Position numbers and translations under genes: made by a program
The notes under the pieces: generated by a model
Database searches by the model: none
Told to the model about the DNA's origin: nothing
The model's input: only the letters and a program-made list of their open reading frames with translations
Part shown: positions 8,402 to 18,988 of the stretch, piece by piece
Position numbering within the stretch: the first letter of the stretch is position 1
Layout: every line of letters begins with the position of its first letter
Assembly (NCBI GenBank): GCA_016714125.1
Contig: JADJNX010000007.1
Coordinates: 62,001-126,000, forward strand
DNA from: Ignavibacteriales bacterium
Lineage (GTDB): Bacteria > Bacteroidota > Ignavibacteria > Ignavibacteriales > Ignavibacteriaceae
DNA length: 64,000 bases
Direction of reading: 5' to 3'

Positions 8402-10524
8402 ATGAAACTTTATACTATTTCGTTAAAACTGTTTTTATTGGCTTTTGTCATTTTTGGATCATCACTCTTTGCAGCTATTGAAGTTCGGCATTTGGGTGAT
8501 ACTATTCATAATGTTACCCTCCAGATTTCCCCTTTTGATGCCGAGTGTACAATTAATGGCGAGGTTGTGGAGCCAAACAAAATCGATAAACTTCGAAAGG
8601 GAGTAAATGTCGTTAAATTGACCAAAAACGGTTATAAAACATATTCCAATAAGTTTACTGTTTTTGAAGATAACCGCCACTTCCTTTTTATTATGGAGCC
8701 GGAAAAAATTACGGGACTGTTAGTAAAAACCGATCCTCCCGGCGCTTCTGTGTTTATTGATGGTGAATTAAAAGGGACAAGCGATGCGGGTTTCCTGCTT
8801 CCGGTTAAAAAATACAAGGTTAAGGTTGAACTGGAAAAATACCTCCCTGTTGAACAGGAAATTGATGGTACTCAACCTGCAAAACTCTATACACTTAACC
8901 TGAAACTGCAAAAAACACCGGATTTTTGAAAATTAATTCAAATATGAAGGACCTGATTGTAGAAATTGACGGTGAAGTGACAGATCAACAGGCTCAATAC
9001 GAACTTGTGTCGGGCAACCATTCCATCAGAGTAACCGCTGCCAATTGCTCGGAATATACCACTCAGGTTACCATCACGAGAGGCAAAACCACCTCAATCA
9101 AGGCAAACCTTGAAAAGTTGACGGGTGAAGTTATTCTTAATGTTGTTCCTGCCGATGCGCTGGTTATGATCGGCGTTGCAAATTATGAAAATGCAAGAAA
9201 GTTGGAGCTTGAACCGGGCACTTACAAGATGCATTTATCTTCCGATTTGTACGACTCTAAGACCATTGACCTCGTTGTGGTAAAAGGTAAAACCCAAAGA
9301 ATGAATGTGCAGTTGGTAAAAAACGCCGGTACTCTTTCTTTAACAAGGAAGCCTGAAACTGCCAAAATTCGAGTTGACGGCAAAGATTATGGAGCCTCTG
9401 ATAAAATAGAACTCCGCCCGGGTCAATATCTTCTTCAGGCAGATGTTGATTCATCATACCAACAATTTATGGAAAACATTGTCATTACAAAAAATAAAAC
9501 CACCAAATTAAAAGTGGATGTAAAAAGAAGAAAAGGTATATTCCTTTTTAACTCAATTCCTCATAACACAAGAGTGAGACTTCTTCAAAAGGGAGAAACC
9601 AAATTTGAATTTAAGGGAACGGGAATTATTGAAGAACTTCCTGTCGGTGAGTATAATCTGATAGTTCAATCTCCCGGTCACAAAAGTATCAGAGAAGCAA
9701 TAATCATTTTAGAAGGGAAAAACTATTCGCTCGACCTAAAACTGGAGCAGGGTGTAGAAGAAAATCTCAAAACAGAGACAACAGTTTCACCTACATACTT
9801 GAAAAAGATTGATGGTGGTTATTTCTCGATGGGTGCCACTTTGGAGCAGGGGAGTGGAACTCGAATGGAACTGCCCGTGAGGACTGTTGCAGTAAATATG
9901 TTTTACATCGGAACCACCGAAGTTACCCAAGGTTTATGGAACGAAGTGATGGGAGAAAATCCATCACATTTTAAGACTGCTCAAGCCGGCAATTCTCTTC
10001 CTGTTGAAAATATTTCATGGCTTGAAGCGGTTAAGTTTTGTAATAAACTGAGCGAAAAAGAGGGACTAACCCCTGCCTACAAAATTGAAAATGATAGTGC
10101 ATCATGTGATTTTGAGGCAAATGGTTTCCGTCTTCCGACCGAAGCTGAGTGGGAATATGCCGCCAGAGGTGACGACTCCACGGCACAGTTCAAGTTTTCG
10201 GGCAGTAGAAAAGTTGATGAGGTCGCCTGGATAAAATCAAACTCAGATAAAAGAACTCAACCTGTGGCACAAAAATCTCCAAATAAAAATGGTCTTTACG
10301 ACATGACCGGAAATGTCGCAGAATTATGTAACGATTTTTACGACAAATATAACCCCGCCGATTTGTTGAATCCAAAAGGTCCACAAACAGGTAAAAAGAT
10401 AGCCATTCGAGGTGGAAGCTGGAACTCAACAGACGGAAAAGCGAGGATTTCAGCAAGAGAGTCAAATGGAACGGGAGCCCGGAAATCAACAACGGGTCTC
10501 AGGCTTGTAAGGTCGAGTCAATAA
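8402..10524 (+). CDS. Secreted protein with PEGA-like repeats and C-terminal FGE/sulfatase-modifying-type domain (one frameshift)
   Basis: About 708 residues. A signal peptide (LFLLAFVIFGSSLFA) is followed by several PEGA-type beta modules, e.g. TDPPGASVFIDGELKGTSDA and KPETAKIRVDGKDYGAS, then from about residue 460 an FGE-sulfatase domain (GGYFSMGATLEQGSG, EVTQGLWNEVMGENPSHF, FRLPTEAEWEYAARG, MTGNVAELCNDFY, IRGGSWNS). Adding one T in the run at 8923-8927 joins PDF to LKINSNMKDL. The catalytic Cys pair of true formylglycine-generating enzymes (CRSAxR motif) is missing: the C-terminal stretch reads ARISARESNGTGARKS. A structural or binding role, as in GldJ/GldK-like proteins, is more likely than catalysis. 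The next gene encodes a second FGE-like domain. Confidence 0.8.
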
Positions 10525-10541
10525 ATGACAGGCTTTATGGC

Positions 10542-11339
10542 ATGAAAATCTTTTACACAACCCTCCTGTTGGGTGCCCTGTCCTTCTCGTTTGTTCCTCT
10601 TGAGAAGTCGGTTCAACCTGTTGACCTGATTTTTGTGGAGGGGGGAAGTTTTGTGATGGGAAGTTTTGATCCATCGATTGAAAGTGATGACGATGAATCA
10701 AACATCAGGGATGTGACTGTTTATGGATTTTACATTTCAACCACTGAAATCCAGCAGGGATTATGGGATGATGTGATGGGGTATAATGTTTCCACCGTTA
10801 AAGAACCAACACTTCCTGTGAATAACATCAGTTGGTTTGATGCCGTTAAATTTTGCAACAACCTGAGTTTAAAACAAAAACTGAATCCTTGTTACACGAT
10901 AAGAGGTGAACGGGTTACGTGTAATTTTAACGCAAACGGTTATCGACTTCCTACAGAAGCCGAGTGGGAATATGCAGCTCGTGGTGGAAAAGAAGGGAAT
11001 TTATCCCTTTTCAGCGGGAGTAACGATCCATTTGTTGTGGGTTGGTATAAAGAAAATTCAAATGGAAAGATGAAACCCCCAAAACAAAAATCACCCAATC
11101 AACTTGGTATATTTGATATGTCGGGAAATTTATGGGAATGGTGTTGGGACTGGTATGCCCCCTATTCCGATGAAGAAGTGCTTGATCCCAAAGGTCCCGA
11201 TAAAGGAACTGGCAGAGTTCTCAGAGGCGGATCGTGGCTTTATGACTCAAATACCGCCCGTAATTCAAACCGTTTTTACACCTCACCCAACTCAAGGTCG
11301 GCAACCTTTGGCTTCAGAATAGTAAAAAAGGTCGGGTAG
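10542..11339 (+). CDS. FGE-sulfatase-domain protein, probably non-catalytic
   Basis: 265 residues: an N-terminal hydrophobic leader (FYTTLLLGALSFSFVP), then one FGE-type domain (VEGGSFVMGSFDPS, EIQQGLWDDVMGY, YRLPTEAEWEYAARGG, MSGNLWEWCWDWY, VLRGGSWLYDS). As in the preceding gene, the position of the CRSAxR catalytic motif reads ARNSNRFYTS, so the active-site cysteine is absent. It starts 17 bp after the PEGA-FGE gene and ends 2 bp before convergent mutS. The two probably form a unit acting in the periplasm or on the cell surface; the substrate is unknown. Confidence 0.8.
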   Translation: MKIFYTTLLLGALSFSFVPLEKSVQPVDLIFVEGGSFVMGSFDPSIESDDDESNIRDVTVYGFYISTTEIQQGLWDDVMGYNVSTVKEPTLPVNNISWFDAVKFCNNLSLKQKLNPCYTIRGERVTCNFNANGYRLPTEAEWEYAARGGKEGNLSLFSGSNDPFVVGWYKENSNGKMKPPKQKSPNQLGIFDMSGNLWEWCWDWYAPYSDEEVLDPKGPDKGTGRVLRGGSWLYDSNTARNSNRFYTSPNSRSATFGFRIVKKVG

Positions 11340-11341
11340 GT

Positions 11342-13954
11342 TCACTCCTTCAATTTTTTCTTTAGTTCGTCCAGTTTGTTTAATGCCTGAACGGGGGTGA
11401 GCTCGTCAACTTTGATGTCGGAAATCTCTTTGCGGAGGGCATCATCTGTGAATTCAAAAAGACTCATCTGATAAAAACCTTGATCTTCGGCTGCCTTTTT
11501 GATCCTTTTTGCTTTTTTAACTTCGTAGGGAGTGAGTTCCTTCCCTTCAAGATTTGCAAGAATTTCTTTTGCTCTTGAGGTTACTTCCCATGGAAGACCC
11601 GCCATCATCGCCACTTGAATTCCATAAGAATGGTCGGCACTTCCGGGGGAAACCTTGTGGAGGAAGATCACTTTGTCATCATATTCCTTAACCTGGACAC
11701 GATAGTTTACTATCCGGGTGAAAATTTCAGCAAGCTCGTTTAACTCATGATAATGGGTTGCAAATAGAGTTTTTGCTGCACAATTTGGATTTTCGTGAAG
11801 GTATTCGGTCATCGACCAGGCAATAGAAAGTCCATCAAATGTACTGGTTCCCCTCCCTATTTCATCAAGAAGTATCAGACTTTTGCTTGTGGCATTGTTT
11901 AAAATGTTGGCAGCTTCCTGCATTTCAACAAGGAATGTACTTTCGCCGGCGGTGATGTTGTCACTCGCTCCAACACGGGTGAAAATCCTGTCAACTATCC
12001 CAATTTCCGCTTTTGATGCCGGTATAAAAGAACCTACTTGGGCGAGTAGCACCAATAGTCCGAGTTGACGGAGATAAACCGACTTTCCTGCCATGTTGGG
12101 ACCGGTAAGAATAATTATCTGTTCACCCGCCGAGTCGATGTTATAATCGTTGGAAGTGAATTTTTCGCCGGGTGGCAGGATTCGTTCAACAACGGGATGC
12201 CTTGAATCATAAATCTCGATTTTTGATGACTCGTTTACCACAGGTTTTATATAATTATATTCAACTGCAGCTTCTGCGAATGAGAGAAGACAGTCGAGCA
12301 TTGCAATCAGTTTTGCATCTTTTTGGATAATTTCTGTAAAGGAGGCGGTGTAGATCCTCACATCGTTAAAAAGTTCGGTCTCCAAAGTCCTTACATTTTC
12401 CTCGGCATTAAGAACTTTGTCCTCATAAATTTTGAGATCGGGAGTTATATACCTTTCGGCACTGACTAAAGTTTGTTTCCTGATATATTCGGGCGGAACT
12501 TTATCTTTATGAACATTGCTGATCTCGATGTAATAACCAAAAACCCTGTTGTAACTTATTTTAAGAGAGGAGATACCCGAGCGTTCCCTTTCAGTTTTTT
12601 GAAGGTCGGTGATCCAGTCCTTTCCGGAATAGAGAATTTCCCTCATTTCGTCAAGCTCAATGCTGTAACCCCTTTTAATCACACCCCCTTCAAAGATTGA
12701 AATTGGTGGATTATCGGAGATTGCAAGATCAATTTTTGAAGTTACGTCTTCAAGAGTGACAAGCGATTCTTTAAGTTTACTGATAGTTGCGTTATCAACT
12801 TCGTGAAGAATTTTAATTATCTCCGGGATTTCAAGAAGAGAATATTTGAGTGCAACAATTTCTCTTGGAGCCGCTCTGCCTGTACAGATTCTTGAGATTA
12901 ATCGTTCGATATCGCCGATGTTTGACAGACTTTTTTTGAGTTTTTCTCTTGTTTTTTTGCTGTTATAAAGAGCTTCAACTGATTCCTGTCGTTGAATAAT
13001 CGGTTCAAGTTGTGTAAGGGGTGCTGTAATCCATTTTTTAAGGAGTCTTCCCCCCATCGGAGTTTCAGTTTTGTCGAGAACCGCAAAGAGTGTTCCGTCT
13101 TTTCCTCCGTCAACCATCGAATATGTGATCTCGAGATTTCGTTTGGTTGCCCAGTCGAGAACCATATATTCTGAGGGGTTATAGAGAGACAATTTTTTAA
13201 GGTGCGACAGGTTGGCTTTTTGGGTTTCCTGTAAATAATGAAGAATTGCTCCTGCGGCAGGAAATGCAATTTCAAGCTCACTTGCTCCAAAACCTTTAAG
13301 GTTAATGGTTCCAAAGTGTTTTAACAAAGTCTCTTTTGCATATTCTTTGTTGAACACCCAATCATCAATTTTAGTAATTCTTGCTTCACTGCCTGCTGAT
13401 TTCAGAGTTGAAGCCACTTCTTCACGGAATCGTTTGGGTGAAAGCACTTCTGAAGGGGCGATTAAACCTGTCTGGTCTATTAACCGCGCAGTCTCTGTTT
13501 CAAAAAGGAAAAAATCACCGGTTGAAATGTCACAAAACGCAACTCCCGCAACCCCGTCCCCATAATTAACAGCCATTAGGTAGTTGTTTTTTTTATGATC
13601 GAGTACCTTGTCGGAAAAAACCACACCGGGGGTAACAATCTCGATCACTTCCCTTTTTACGATACCTTTAGCAAGTTTTGGGTCTTCAATTTGTTCACAG
13701 ATTGCCACTCGGTAACCGGCTCTCACAAGCTTGGGAAGGTAACTTTCAACCGCATGATGAGGAAATCCTGCAAGGGGCACATCCCCCGCGGCACCATTGG
13801 CCCTTTTGGTAAGTGTAATCCCCAACACCCTTGAAGCAATTTTTGCATCCTCTTCAAAGGTCTCATAAAAGTCCCCCATCCTGAACAATAACACCGTATC
13901 GGGATGAGCGAGTTTGATCTTTGAATATTGAGCCATTAAAGGTGTTTGCGACAT
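11342..13954 (-). CDS. mutS: DNA mismatch repair protein MutS
   Basis: 870 residues, full length and uninterrupted. The N-terminal mismatch-binding domain has the Phe-x-Glu wedge in FRMGDFYETFEEDA. The C-terminal ATPase has Walker A (TGPNMAGKSVYLRQ), Walker B/signature (LILLDEIGRGTSTFDG) and the H-loop region (LFATHYHELNEL). Recognises mismatches and recruits MutL. Starts at the ATG at 13954; no strong Shine-Dalgarno visible. Divergent from the chemosensory operon across 217 bp. Its unbroken 2.6-kb frame contrasts with the frequent frameshifts elsewhere. Confidence 0.97.
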   Translation of the reverse strand: MSQTPLMAQYSKIKLAHPDTVLLFRMGDFYETFEEDAKIASRVLGITLTKRANGAAGDVPLAGFPHHAVESYLPKLVRAGYRVAICEQIEDPKLAKGIVKREVIEIVTPGVVFSDKVLDHKKNNYLMAVNYGDGVAGVAFCDISTGDFFLFETETARLIDQTGLIAPSEVLSPKRFREEVASTLKSAGSEARITKIDDWVFNKEYAKETLLKHFGTINLKGFGASELEIAFPAAGAILHYLQETQKANLSHLKKLSLYNPSEYMVLDWATKRNLEITYSMVDGGKDGTLFAVLDKTETPMGGRLLKKWITAPLTQLEPIIQRQESVEALYNSKKTREKLKKSLSNIGDIERLISRICTGRAAPREIVALKYSLLEIPEIIKILHEVDNATISKLKESLVTLEDVTSKIDLAISDNPPISIFEGGVIKRGYSIELDEMREILYSGKDWITDLQKTERERSGISSLKISYNRVFGYYIEISNVHKDKVPPEYIRKQTLVSAERYITPDLKIYEDKVLNAEENVRTLETELFNDVRIYTASFTEIIQKDAKLIAMLDCLLSFAEAAVEYNYIKPVVNESSKIEIYDSRHPVVERILPPGEKFTSNDYNIDSAGEQIIILTGPNMAGKSVYLRQLGLLVLLAQVGSFIPASKAEIGIVDRIFTRVGASDNITAGESTFLVEMQEAANILNNATSKSLILLDEIGRGTSTFDGLSIAWSMTEYLHENPNCAAKTLFATHYHELNELAEIFTRIVNYRVQVKEYDDKVIFLHKVSPGSADHSYGIQVAMMAGLPWEVTSRAKEILANLEGKELTPYEVKKAKRIKKAAEDQGFYQMSLFEFTDDALRKEISDIKVDELTPVQALNKLDELKKKLKE

Positions 13955-14171
13955 AATAGTTATAATTCTTTGTTTTTGCTTAAATTACACTTAAAATTGT
14001 GAAATAATGGTGTGACCGGGGAAATTTTTAAAGATAACAGTAAAAAATAATCATTTAGTTTGTTTTAATATTTGTATATGACCCATTTTTTCAAGAAATT
14101 AAATGTCTGTCTAATAGAAATATTTCACTTGAGACTCATCATCATCAATTAAATTTTACAGGAGAGAAGCC

Positions 14172-16394
14172 GTGAAGCTTACTCTTAGACGCAAGGTTAT
14201 TACCTTGGTACTGTTTGCCGCTCTTGTGCCACTTCTTGTAACACAATTTGCTGTGTTTCAATTTAAAGGAGCATTGTCGGAGAGAACCGAATCTGAACTC
14301 GATACTCTTGGCAGAGAGGCACTAAAACAGATAGTGTACGACATGTACTCACTCTGTATCACATCCAACGATCTCATTCAGGATAAAGTTGACAGGGCGC
14401 AAAAAGTTGCCTGGTCGGTTTTAAATGAAACGGGAGGAATTCGATTCGCTGCCGATAAAGTTGAGTGGAATGCCACAGATCAATATTCAAAAAAAAGCAT
14501 CCGGATCAGTCTGCCAAAAATGTTAATTAGCGGGAAATGGCAGGGTCAATCCCCAAGTTTCAACACTCCCATCGCTGTTGTTGATGAAGTGAAGGAACTT
14601 CTGGGAGTTGCCACAACGATCTTCCAGCGAATGAATGATGCGGGTGACATGTTAAGAGTTGCCACAAATGTTGCTACAACAAATCAGCAGAGAGCGATAG
14701 GCACCTATATCCCCGCCATCAGACCGGACGGCACAAAGGATGCTGTGATTGAAACAGTGTTAAAAGGGCAGCCCTACAAAGGGGTTGCATGGGTGGTTAA
14801 CGCCTGGTATGTCTCCTCTTATGAACCCGTCTTTGATGAAAACAACTATATTATCGGCATCTTGTATGTTGGTGAAAAACTTGAATCCGTTCCTTCCCTT
14901 CGCCGTAATATTCAGAATGTAAATGTTGGCGAAACTGGTAAAGTTACGATTTATGGTGGAAGTGGCGATCAAAAAGGGAAATATTTAATAACCAGTGACG
15001 GAAAAAAAGAGGGTGAAAACGCCTGGTTTGTAAAAGATTCCGAAGGAAATTATTATGTTCAGAAAATAATCAATGAAGCCCTGAATTCTAACGAAGCGGT
15101 GTTTCATTCATATCAATTTTCCGAGCCGGGTTCCGGCAAACCTCCCAGAACAAAGGTTTCAGTCTCCATCTACTTTCCAAATTGGGACTGGGTAATTGCG
15201 GCATCAACTTTTGAGGAAGAATATTACAGCGCAAAAAAAGGAGTTGAAGCGGTAACCGAGTGGTTCACAAGAAGAATGCTTATGTGGACGGGCGGGATAC
15301 TCATCCTGACACTTATAATTGCTTATTATTTCAGTAACAGAATTACAGCACCTATCACCAAACTTATTGGAAGTGTTGAAAAAATTGCGTTGGGCGACCT
15401 TAAAGGTGGGAATGATGAGCTTGTGGCTTATGAAATGAAGCACAAAGGAGCGCTTGCGGTAAGCCGAAGGTTAAATTTGGATGACCGCGATGAATCTCAT
15501 ATTCTTGTTATGTCTGTAAAGAAGATGGCAGCAAATCTCTTTTCTCTCCTCAGTCAGGTTGGGCATTCAGGAGTTCAAGTAAGTTCATCTGTTTCACAAA
15601 TTTCTGCTTCCGCAAGAGAACTTGAAGCAACAGTTGCTGAGCAGGCAGCTTCTATAAAAGAAGTTACCGCCACTGCCAAAGAAATCTTGCAGACTTCCAA
15701 TACATTGATGAAAACACTTGATGACAACATCGGTAACAGTGTAATTGTTGCGGCTGAAACAGCGGAAGATGGAAGAAACAACCTCAATACGCTCGAAGAA
15801 GCAATGCACCAGTTGATAAAAGCCACGGGCTCTATCTCTGCAAAACTTGCTGTAATAAATGCCAAGGCAAATAAAATTTCAACTGTGGTCACTACAATCA
15901 ATAAAATTTCTGACCAAACTAATCTTCTTTCACTTAATGCAGCCATTGAAGCTGAAAAAGCGGGAGAGTTTGGAAAAGGATTTTCTGTTGTTGCTCGTGA
16001 GATTAGCAGACTTGCCGATCAAACTGCCGTTGCCACTCACGACATAGAACACATGGTGCGGGAAATGCAGTCGTCAGTTTCTTCAGGTGTAATGGAGATG
16101 GACAAGTTTTCTGAAGAAGTAAGACAGGATAGTGTAACAGTCTCCACCATTTCTGAACGATTAAGCGAAGTTATCGATAATGTAAATGCTCTTGCACCCC
16201 ACTTCGAAAGTGTCAATTCAGGAATGAAGAGCCAGACAGAGGGAGCCGAACAGATAAGCGAAGCCATGCAACAGCTTTCTGTGGCTGCCGAGCAGACTAA
16301 AGAATCACTTCAGGAGTTTAAGTCGGCTACAGGTCAGTTGAACACTGCCGTGACAACATTAAACGAAGAACTTCACAGATTTAAAGTAAGCTGA
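14172..16394 (+). CDS. Methyl-accepting chemotaxis protein with periplasmic Cache domain
   Basis: 740 residues. TM1 at about 9-28, then a large periplasmic Cache-type sensor of the Cache_3/Cache_2 style (NVGETGKVTIYGGSGDQKGK ... PNWDWVIAASTFEEEYY), TM2 at about 369-388, HAMP, and a cytoplasmic signalling hairpin whose tip reads SDQTNLLSLNAAIEAEKAGE. Start is GTG at 14172 after ACAGGAGAG at good spacing. First gene of the chemosensory operon, two bases before the second receptor. Cache domains of this type often bind small organic acids, but the ligand cannot be read here. No C-terminal CheR-docking pentapeptide is seen (ends LHRFKVS). Confidence 0.93.
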   Translation: MKLTLRRKVITLVLFAALVPLLVTQFAVFQFKGALSERTESELDTLGREALKQIVYDMYSLCITSNDLIQDKVDRAQKVAWSVLNETGGIRFAADKVEWNATDQYSKKSIRISLPKMLISGKWQGQSPSFNTPIAVVDEVKELLGVATTIFQRMNDAGDMLRVATNVATTNQQRAIGTYIPAIRPDGTKDAVIETVLKGQPYKGVAWVVNAWYVSSYEPVFDENNYIIGILYVGEKLESVPSLRRNIQNVNVGETGKVTIYGGSGDQKGKYLITSDGKKEGENAWFVKDSEGNYYVQKIINEALNSNEAVFHSYQFSEPGSGKPPRTKVSVSIYFPNWDWVIAASTFEEEYYSAKKGVEAVTEWFTRRMLMWTGGILILTLIIAYYFSNRITAPITKLIGSVEKIALGDLKGGNDELVAYEMKHKGALAVSRRLNLDDRDESHILVMSVKKMAANLFSLLSQVGHSGVQVSSSVSQISASARELEATVAEQAASIKEVTATAKEILQTSNTLMKTLDDNIGNSVIVAAETAEDGRNNLNTLEEAMHQLIKATGSISAKLAVINAKANKISTVVTTINKISDQTNLLSLNAAIEAEKAGEFGKGFSVVAREISRLADQTAVATHDIEHMVREMQSSVSSGVMEMDKFSEEVRQDSVTVSTISERLSEVIDNVNALAPHFESVNSGMKSQTEGAEQISEAMQQLSVAAEQTKESLQEFKSATGQLNTAVTTLNEELHRFKVS

Positions 16395-16396
16395 CC

Positions 16397-18526
16397 ATGG
16401 AAAAAGTTAAATTGAAGATCAATCTTATCTTGAGGCGGCTTACTGTAATGAACAAGCTCTCCCTCATAGGGCTTGTTCTGGGAGTTCCTCTAACCATCCT
16501 GCTGGTAATCAGTCTTAACAACCTGATGGAGGGAGTTGATTTCGCTGAAAAGGAACAAAGCGGAATAAAGTATATCCGGCCATTGAGTGTGTTAAAAGTA
16601 CAGATACTTAAACACAAATCGTTCACTTTTGCAGCTAGTGCTGCTAAAACAGATTTCCACAAAAGCCTTTCAGAGCTTAATGCCAAGATTAAAGATGAAT
16701 TTGATATTCTCATAGCTCTCTCCGAGGAAGAGGGAGAACATATTGAACTTGATGAAAAAACTCTTTCACAGATGGAGGAATACGATCTTTCACCCCGGAC
16801 TCTGCTCGCAAAATGGGAAAAACTTGTAACCGAACAGAGAGGCCAACTGAGTTCACTTGCAGATCAGGATTACAACAAAATAATTGCTGATATAAGCAAA
16901 CTAACCAAACTTGTTGGTATTAAATCAAATCTGATTCTTGATCCCGAGGGGGATTCCTACTATTTGATGGATGTTGCCTTGTTACGGTTACCAAAAGTTC
17001 AGGAGCTGCTCACCTCGGCATTTACACTTGCCGTTGAGGATGAGCAGGATTCGATCTTTAATTATGACCGAATGGCTGAGATAATTTATCTAAACCGTAC
17101 TCTCAGGGAAGCAGTACTTGAAGATATTCCCGGTTCAATCAACAGCGCTATTGAACAGGATCCCAAATTTCATGATAAATCGGAATCACTCTCCAAAACA
17201 CTTATTCCACTTTTAGAAAGATATCGCACGGGAATTGGTTCGCTAATCGAGATTTTTGAGAATATCATCAGAAACAACAAGGCAGCTGGAATCGAAGACC
17301 TGACCAACAAAACAGAGGAGCAACTGAACGAGAGCCTTCTATTTTGGAATGCCACGCTTACCGAACTTGAGATTTTGATCAATACCAGAATCACCTATTT
17401 TTATGCTAACATCCTCATAACTCTATTTGTAGCCATTGCCGCATTTGTTTTTGCGTTTGTTTTCATCTACCTCACGGCACGGGGAATAATGAATCCCGTC
17501 AGAGGAGTTGCCGCCATCGCAAACAACCTGTCGGCAGGAGACATCAAGGCTGCCAAGGAAGAGATAGCCATTATTCAGGAGAAGTTTGTTATCCCTTCGG
17601 GTAAAAGTTCAAAAGACCGGGATGAGATTTGGAATCTCTTCAGAGCAGTAAGATCAACCATTTATGACCTTGAAACTCTGTTGGGTGAAGTAAGTAAAGC
17701 GGGAATTGCGGTAACTTCTTCTGTTACCCAGATAACTTCATCTGTACAGTCGCTTAATGCGGCGATTAACGAACAAGCAGCATCTACTGCTGAAGTTAAT
17801 GCAACCGGCAAGGAGATTTACAGCAGTTCAATTCATCTTTCAAGAACTGTGGAAGAAGTTTCCGATAAATCGGGGAAAACACTTATTCTCGCCGATAAAG
17901 GTGCCGCAGGACTTGCTGAAATCACCAATTCAATGTCGTCACTTGAGTCGGGTTCAAAAGAGATTTCTGAAAAGTTGAAATTGCTTTACCACAAAACCGG
18001 AAATATCACAAATGTAATTACTACAATTACAAAGATTGCCACCCAGACAAACCTTCTTTCTCTTAACGCCTCCATTGAAGCCGAAAAAGCTGGAGAATAT
18101 GGAACCGGGTTCTCCGTTGTTGCAGCAGAAATCAAAAGACTTGCCGAAGAGACCGCTCTTGCAGCACTCGAGATTGAAGAGATGATTCACGAAATGCAGC
18201 AAGCGGTAAAAGAGGGTGTCATCGGGGTTGAAACCTACGCTGGCACAACCAGAAGCAGTGCCGGAAGAATTTCGGGAATTGCAGAAAGCATCAATGAAAT
18301 TATTCTTTACACAAAAGATGTGCTCCCAAGTTTTGAAGCGGTAAGCTCACAAATGCAGATGCAAACTGATGGAGCCGAGCAGATAAGTGATGCAATGAAT
18401 GAGCTTAATGCCGGTGCATTGCACACCAGAGAATCAATTTCAGAGTTTAGTGAGATTACAGGCAGACTTGAAGGTGCCGTTAAATCTTTGCGTGATGTGG
18501 TTTCTAAATTCAGGTTCGGCGGTTAA
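16397..18526 (+). CDS. Methyl-accepting chemotaxis protein, second receptor
   Basis: 709 residues. TM1 at about 21-40 (IGLVLGVPLTILLVISL), a roughly 290-residue helical periplasmic region with no Cache features, TM2 at about 331-358 (NILITLFVAIAAFVFAFVFI), HAMP, then a signalling hairpin with tip ATQTNLLSLNASIEAEKAGE. The all-helical sensor resembles four-helix-bundle-like receptors such as WspA. The last 250 residues are clearly paralogous to the previous receptor, so the pair probably arose by duplication of the cytoplasmic part with different sensors. The next cistron (CheW) starts 3 bp after the stop. Confidence 0.92.
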   Translation: MEKVKLKINLILRRLTVMNKLSLIGLVLGVPLTILLVISLNNLMEGVDFAEKEQSGIKYIRPLSVLKVQILKHKSFTFAASAAKTDFHKSLSELNAKIKDEFDILIALSEEEGEHIELDEKTLSQMEEYDLSPRTLLAKWEKLVTEQRGQLSSLADQDYNKIIADISKLTKLVGIKSNLILDPEGDSYYLMDVALLRLPKVQELLTSAFTLAVEDEQDSIFNYDRMAEIIYLNRTLREAVLEDIPGSINSAIEQDPKFHDKSESLSKTLIPLLERYRTGIGSLIEIFENIIRNNKAAGIEDLTNKTEEQLNESLLFWNATLTELEILINTRITYFYANILITLFVAIAAFVFAFVFIYLTARGIMNPVRGVAAIANNLSAGDIKAAKEEIAIIQEKFVIPSGKSSKDRDEIWNLFRAVRSTIYDLETLLGEVSKAGIAVTSSVTQITSSVQSLNAAINEQAASTAEVNATGKEIYSSSIHLSRTVEEVSDKSGKTLILADKGAAGLAEITNSMSSLESGSKEISEKLKLLYHKTGNITNVITTITKIATQTNLLSLNASIEAEKAGEYGTGFSVVAAEIKRLAEETALAALEIEEMIHEMQQAVKEGVIGVETYAGTTRSSAGRISGIAESINEIILYTKDVLPSFEAVSSQMQMQTDGAEQISDAMNELNAGALHTRESISEFSEITGRLEGAVKSLRDVVSKFRFGG

Positions 18527-18529
18527 TCG

Positions 18530-18988
18530 ATGCTCTGTCTTACTTTCGAAATAAGCGAAAATAAATATGCCGTTGAGGCACAGGAAGTTATGGAAGTGGT
18601 TCCTCCTGTGAACCTCACTGCCATGGCAAAAGCCCCCGATTATTTCTCCGGAAGGTTTAACTACAGGGGAATAATCGTTCCGGTAATTGATTTAAGATCG
18701 CTTATGATGGGTTTTCCATCCAAAATTCTTCTCAGTACACGAATAATTATTGTTAACTATCGTGTTGATGATAAAGTACATCTGCTTGGTCTTTTGTGTG
18801 AAAGAGTAATGGATATAATCAGAATTAAAGAAGAAGACCTTCAAACCCCGGGGTATGTTACAGAAGAAGTCAGTTACCTGGGTAAACTGATTAATCTTCG
18901 AACCGGGATTGTGCAGCTCGTGACAATTCACGACCTTTTACCCGCATTTGTGAGAAAAAATCTTTTTGTTGAGTTGGATAATGCGTAA
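18530..18988 (+). CDS. cheW: CheW-like coupling protein (WspB-like)
   Basis: 152 residues, a single CheW domain (ISENKYAVEAQEVMEVVPPV, FNYRGIIVPVIDLRSLM). It links receptors to CheA in the signalling array. It occupies the WspB position in the operon. The first two residues overlap nothing; the last eight bases overlap the start of cheR. Confidence 0.9.
   Translation: MLCLTFEISENKYAVEAQEVMEVVPPVNLTAMAKAPDYFSGRFNYRGIIVPVIDLRSLMMGFPSKILLSTRIIIVNYRVDDKVHLLGLLCERVMDIIRIKEEDLQTPGYVTEEVSYLGKLINLRTGIVQLVTIHDLLPAFVRKNLFVELDNA

Noticed and set aside
9800..11339. Active formylglycine-generating enzymes
   Set aside because: Neither domain has the catalytic CRSAxR cysteine motif, and no sulfatase gene is nearby.
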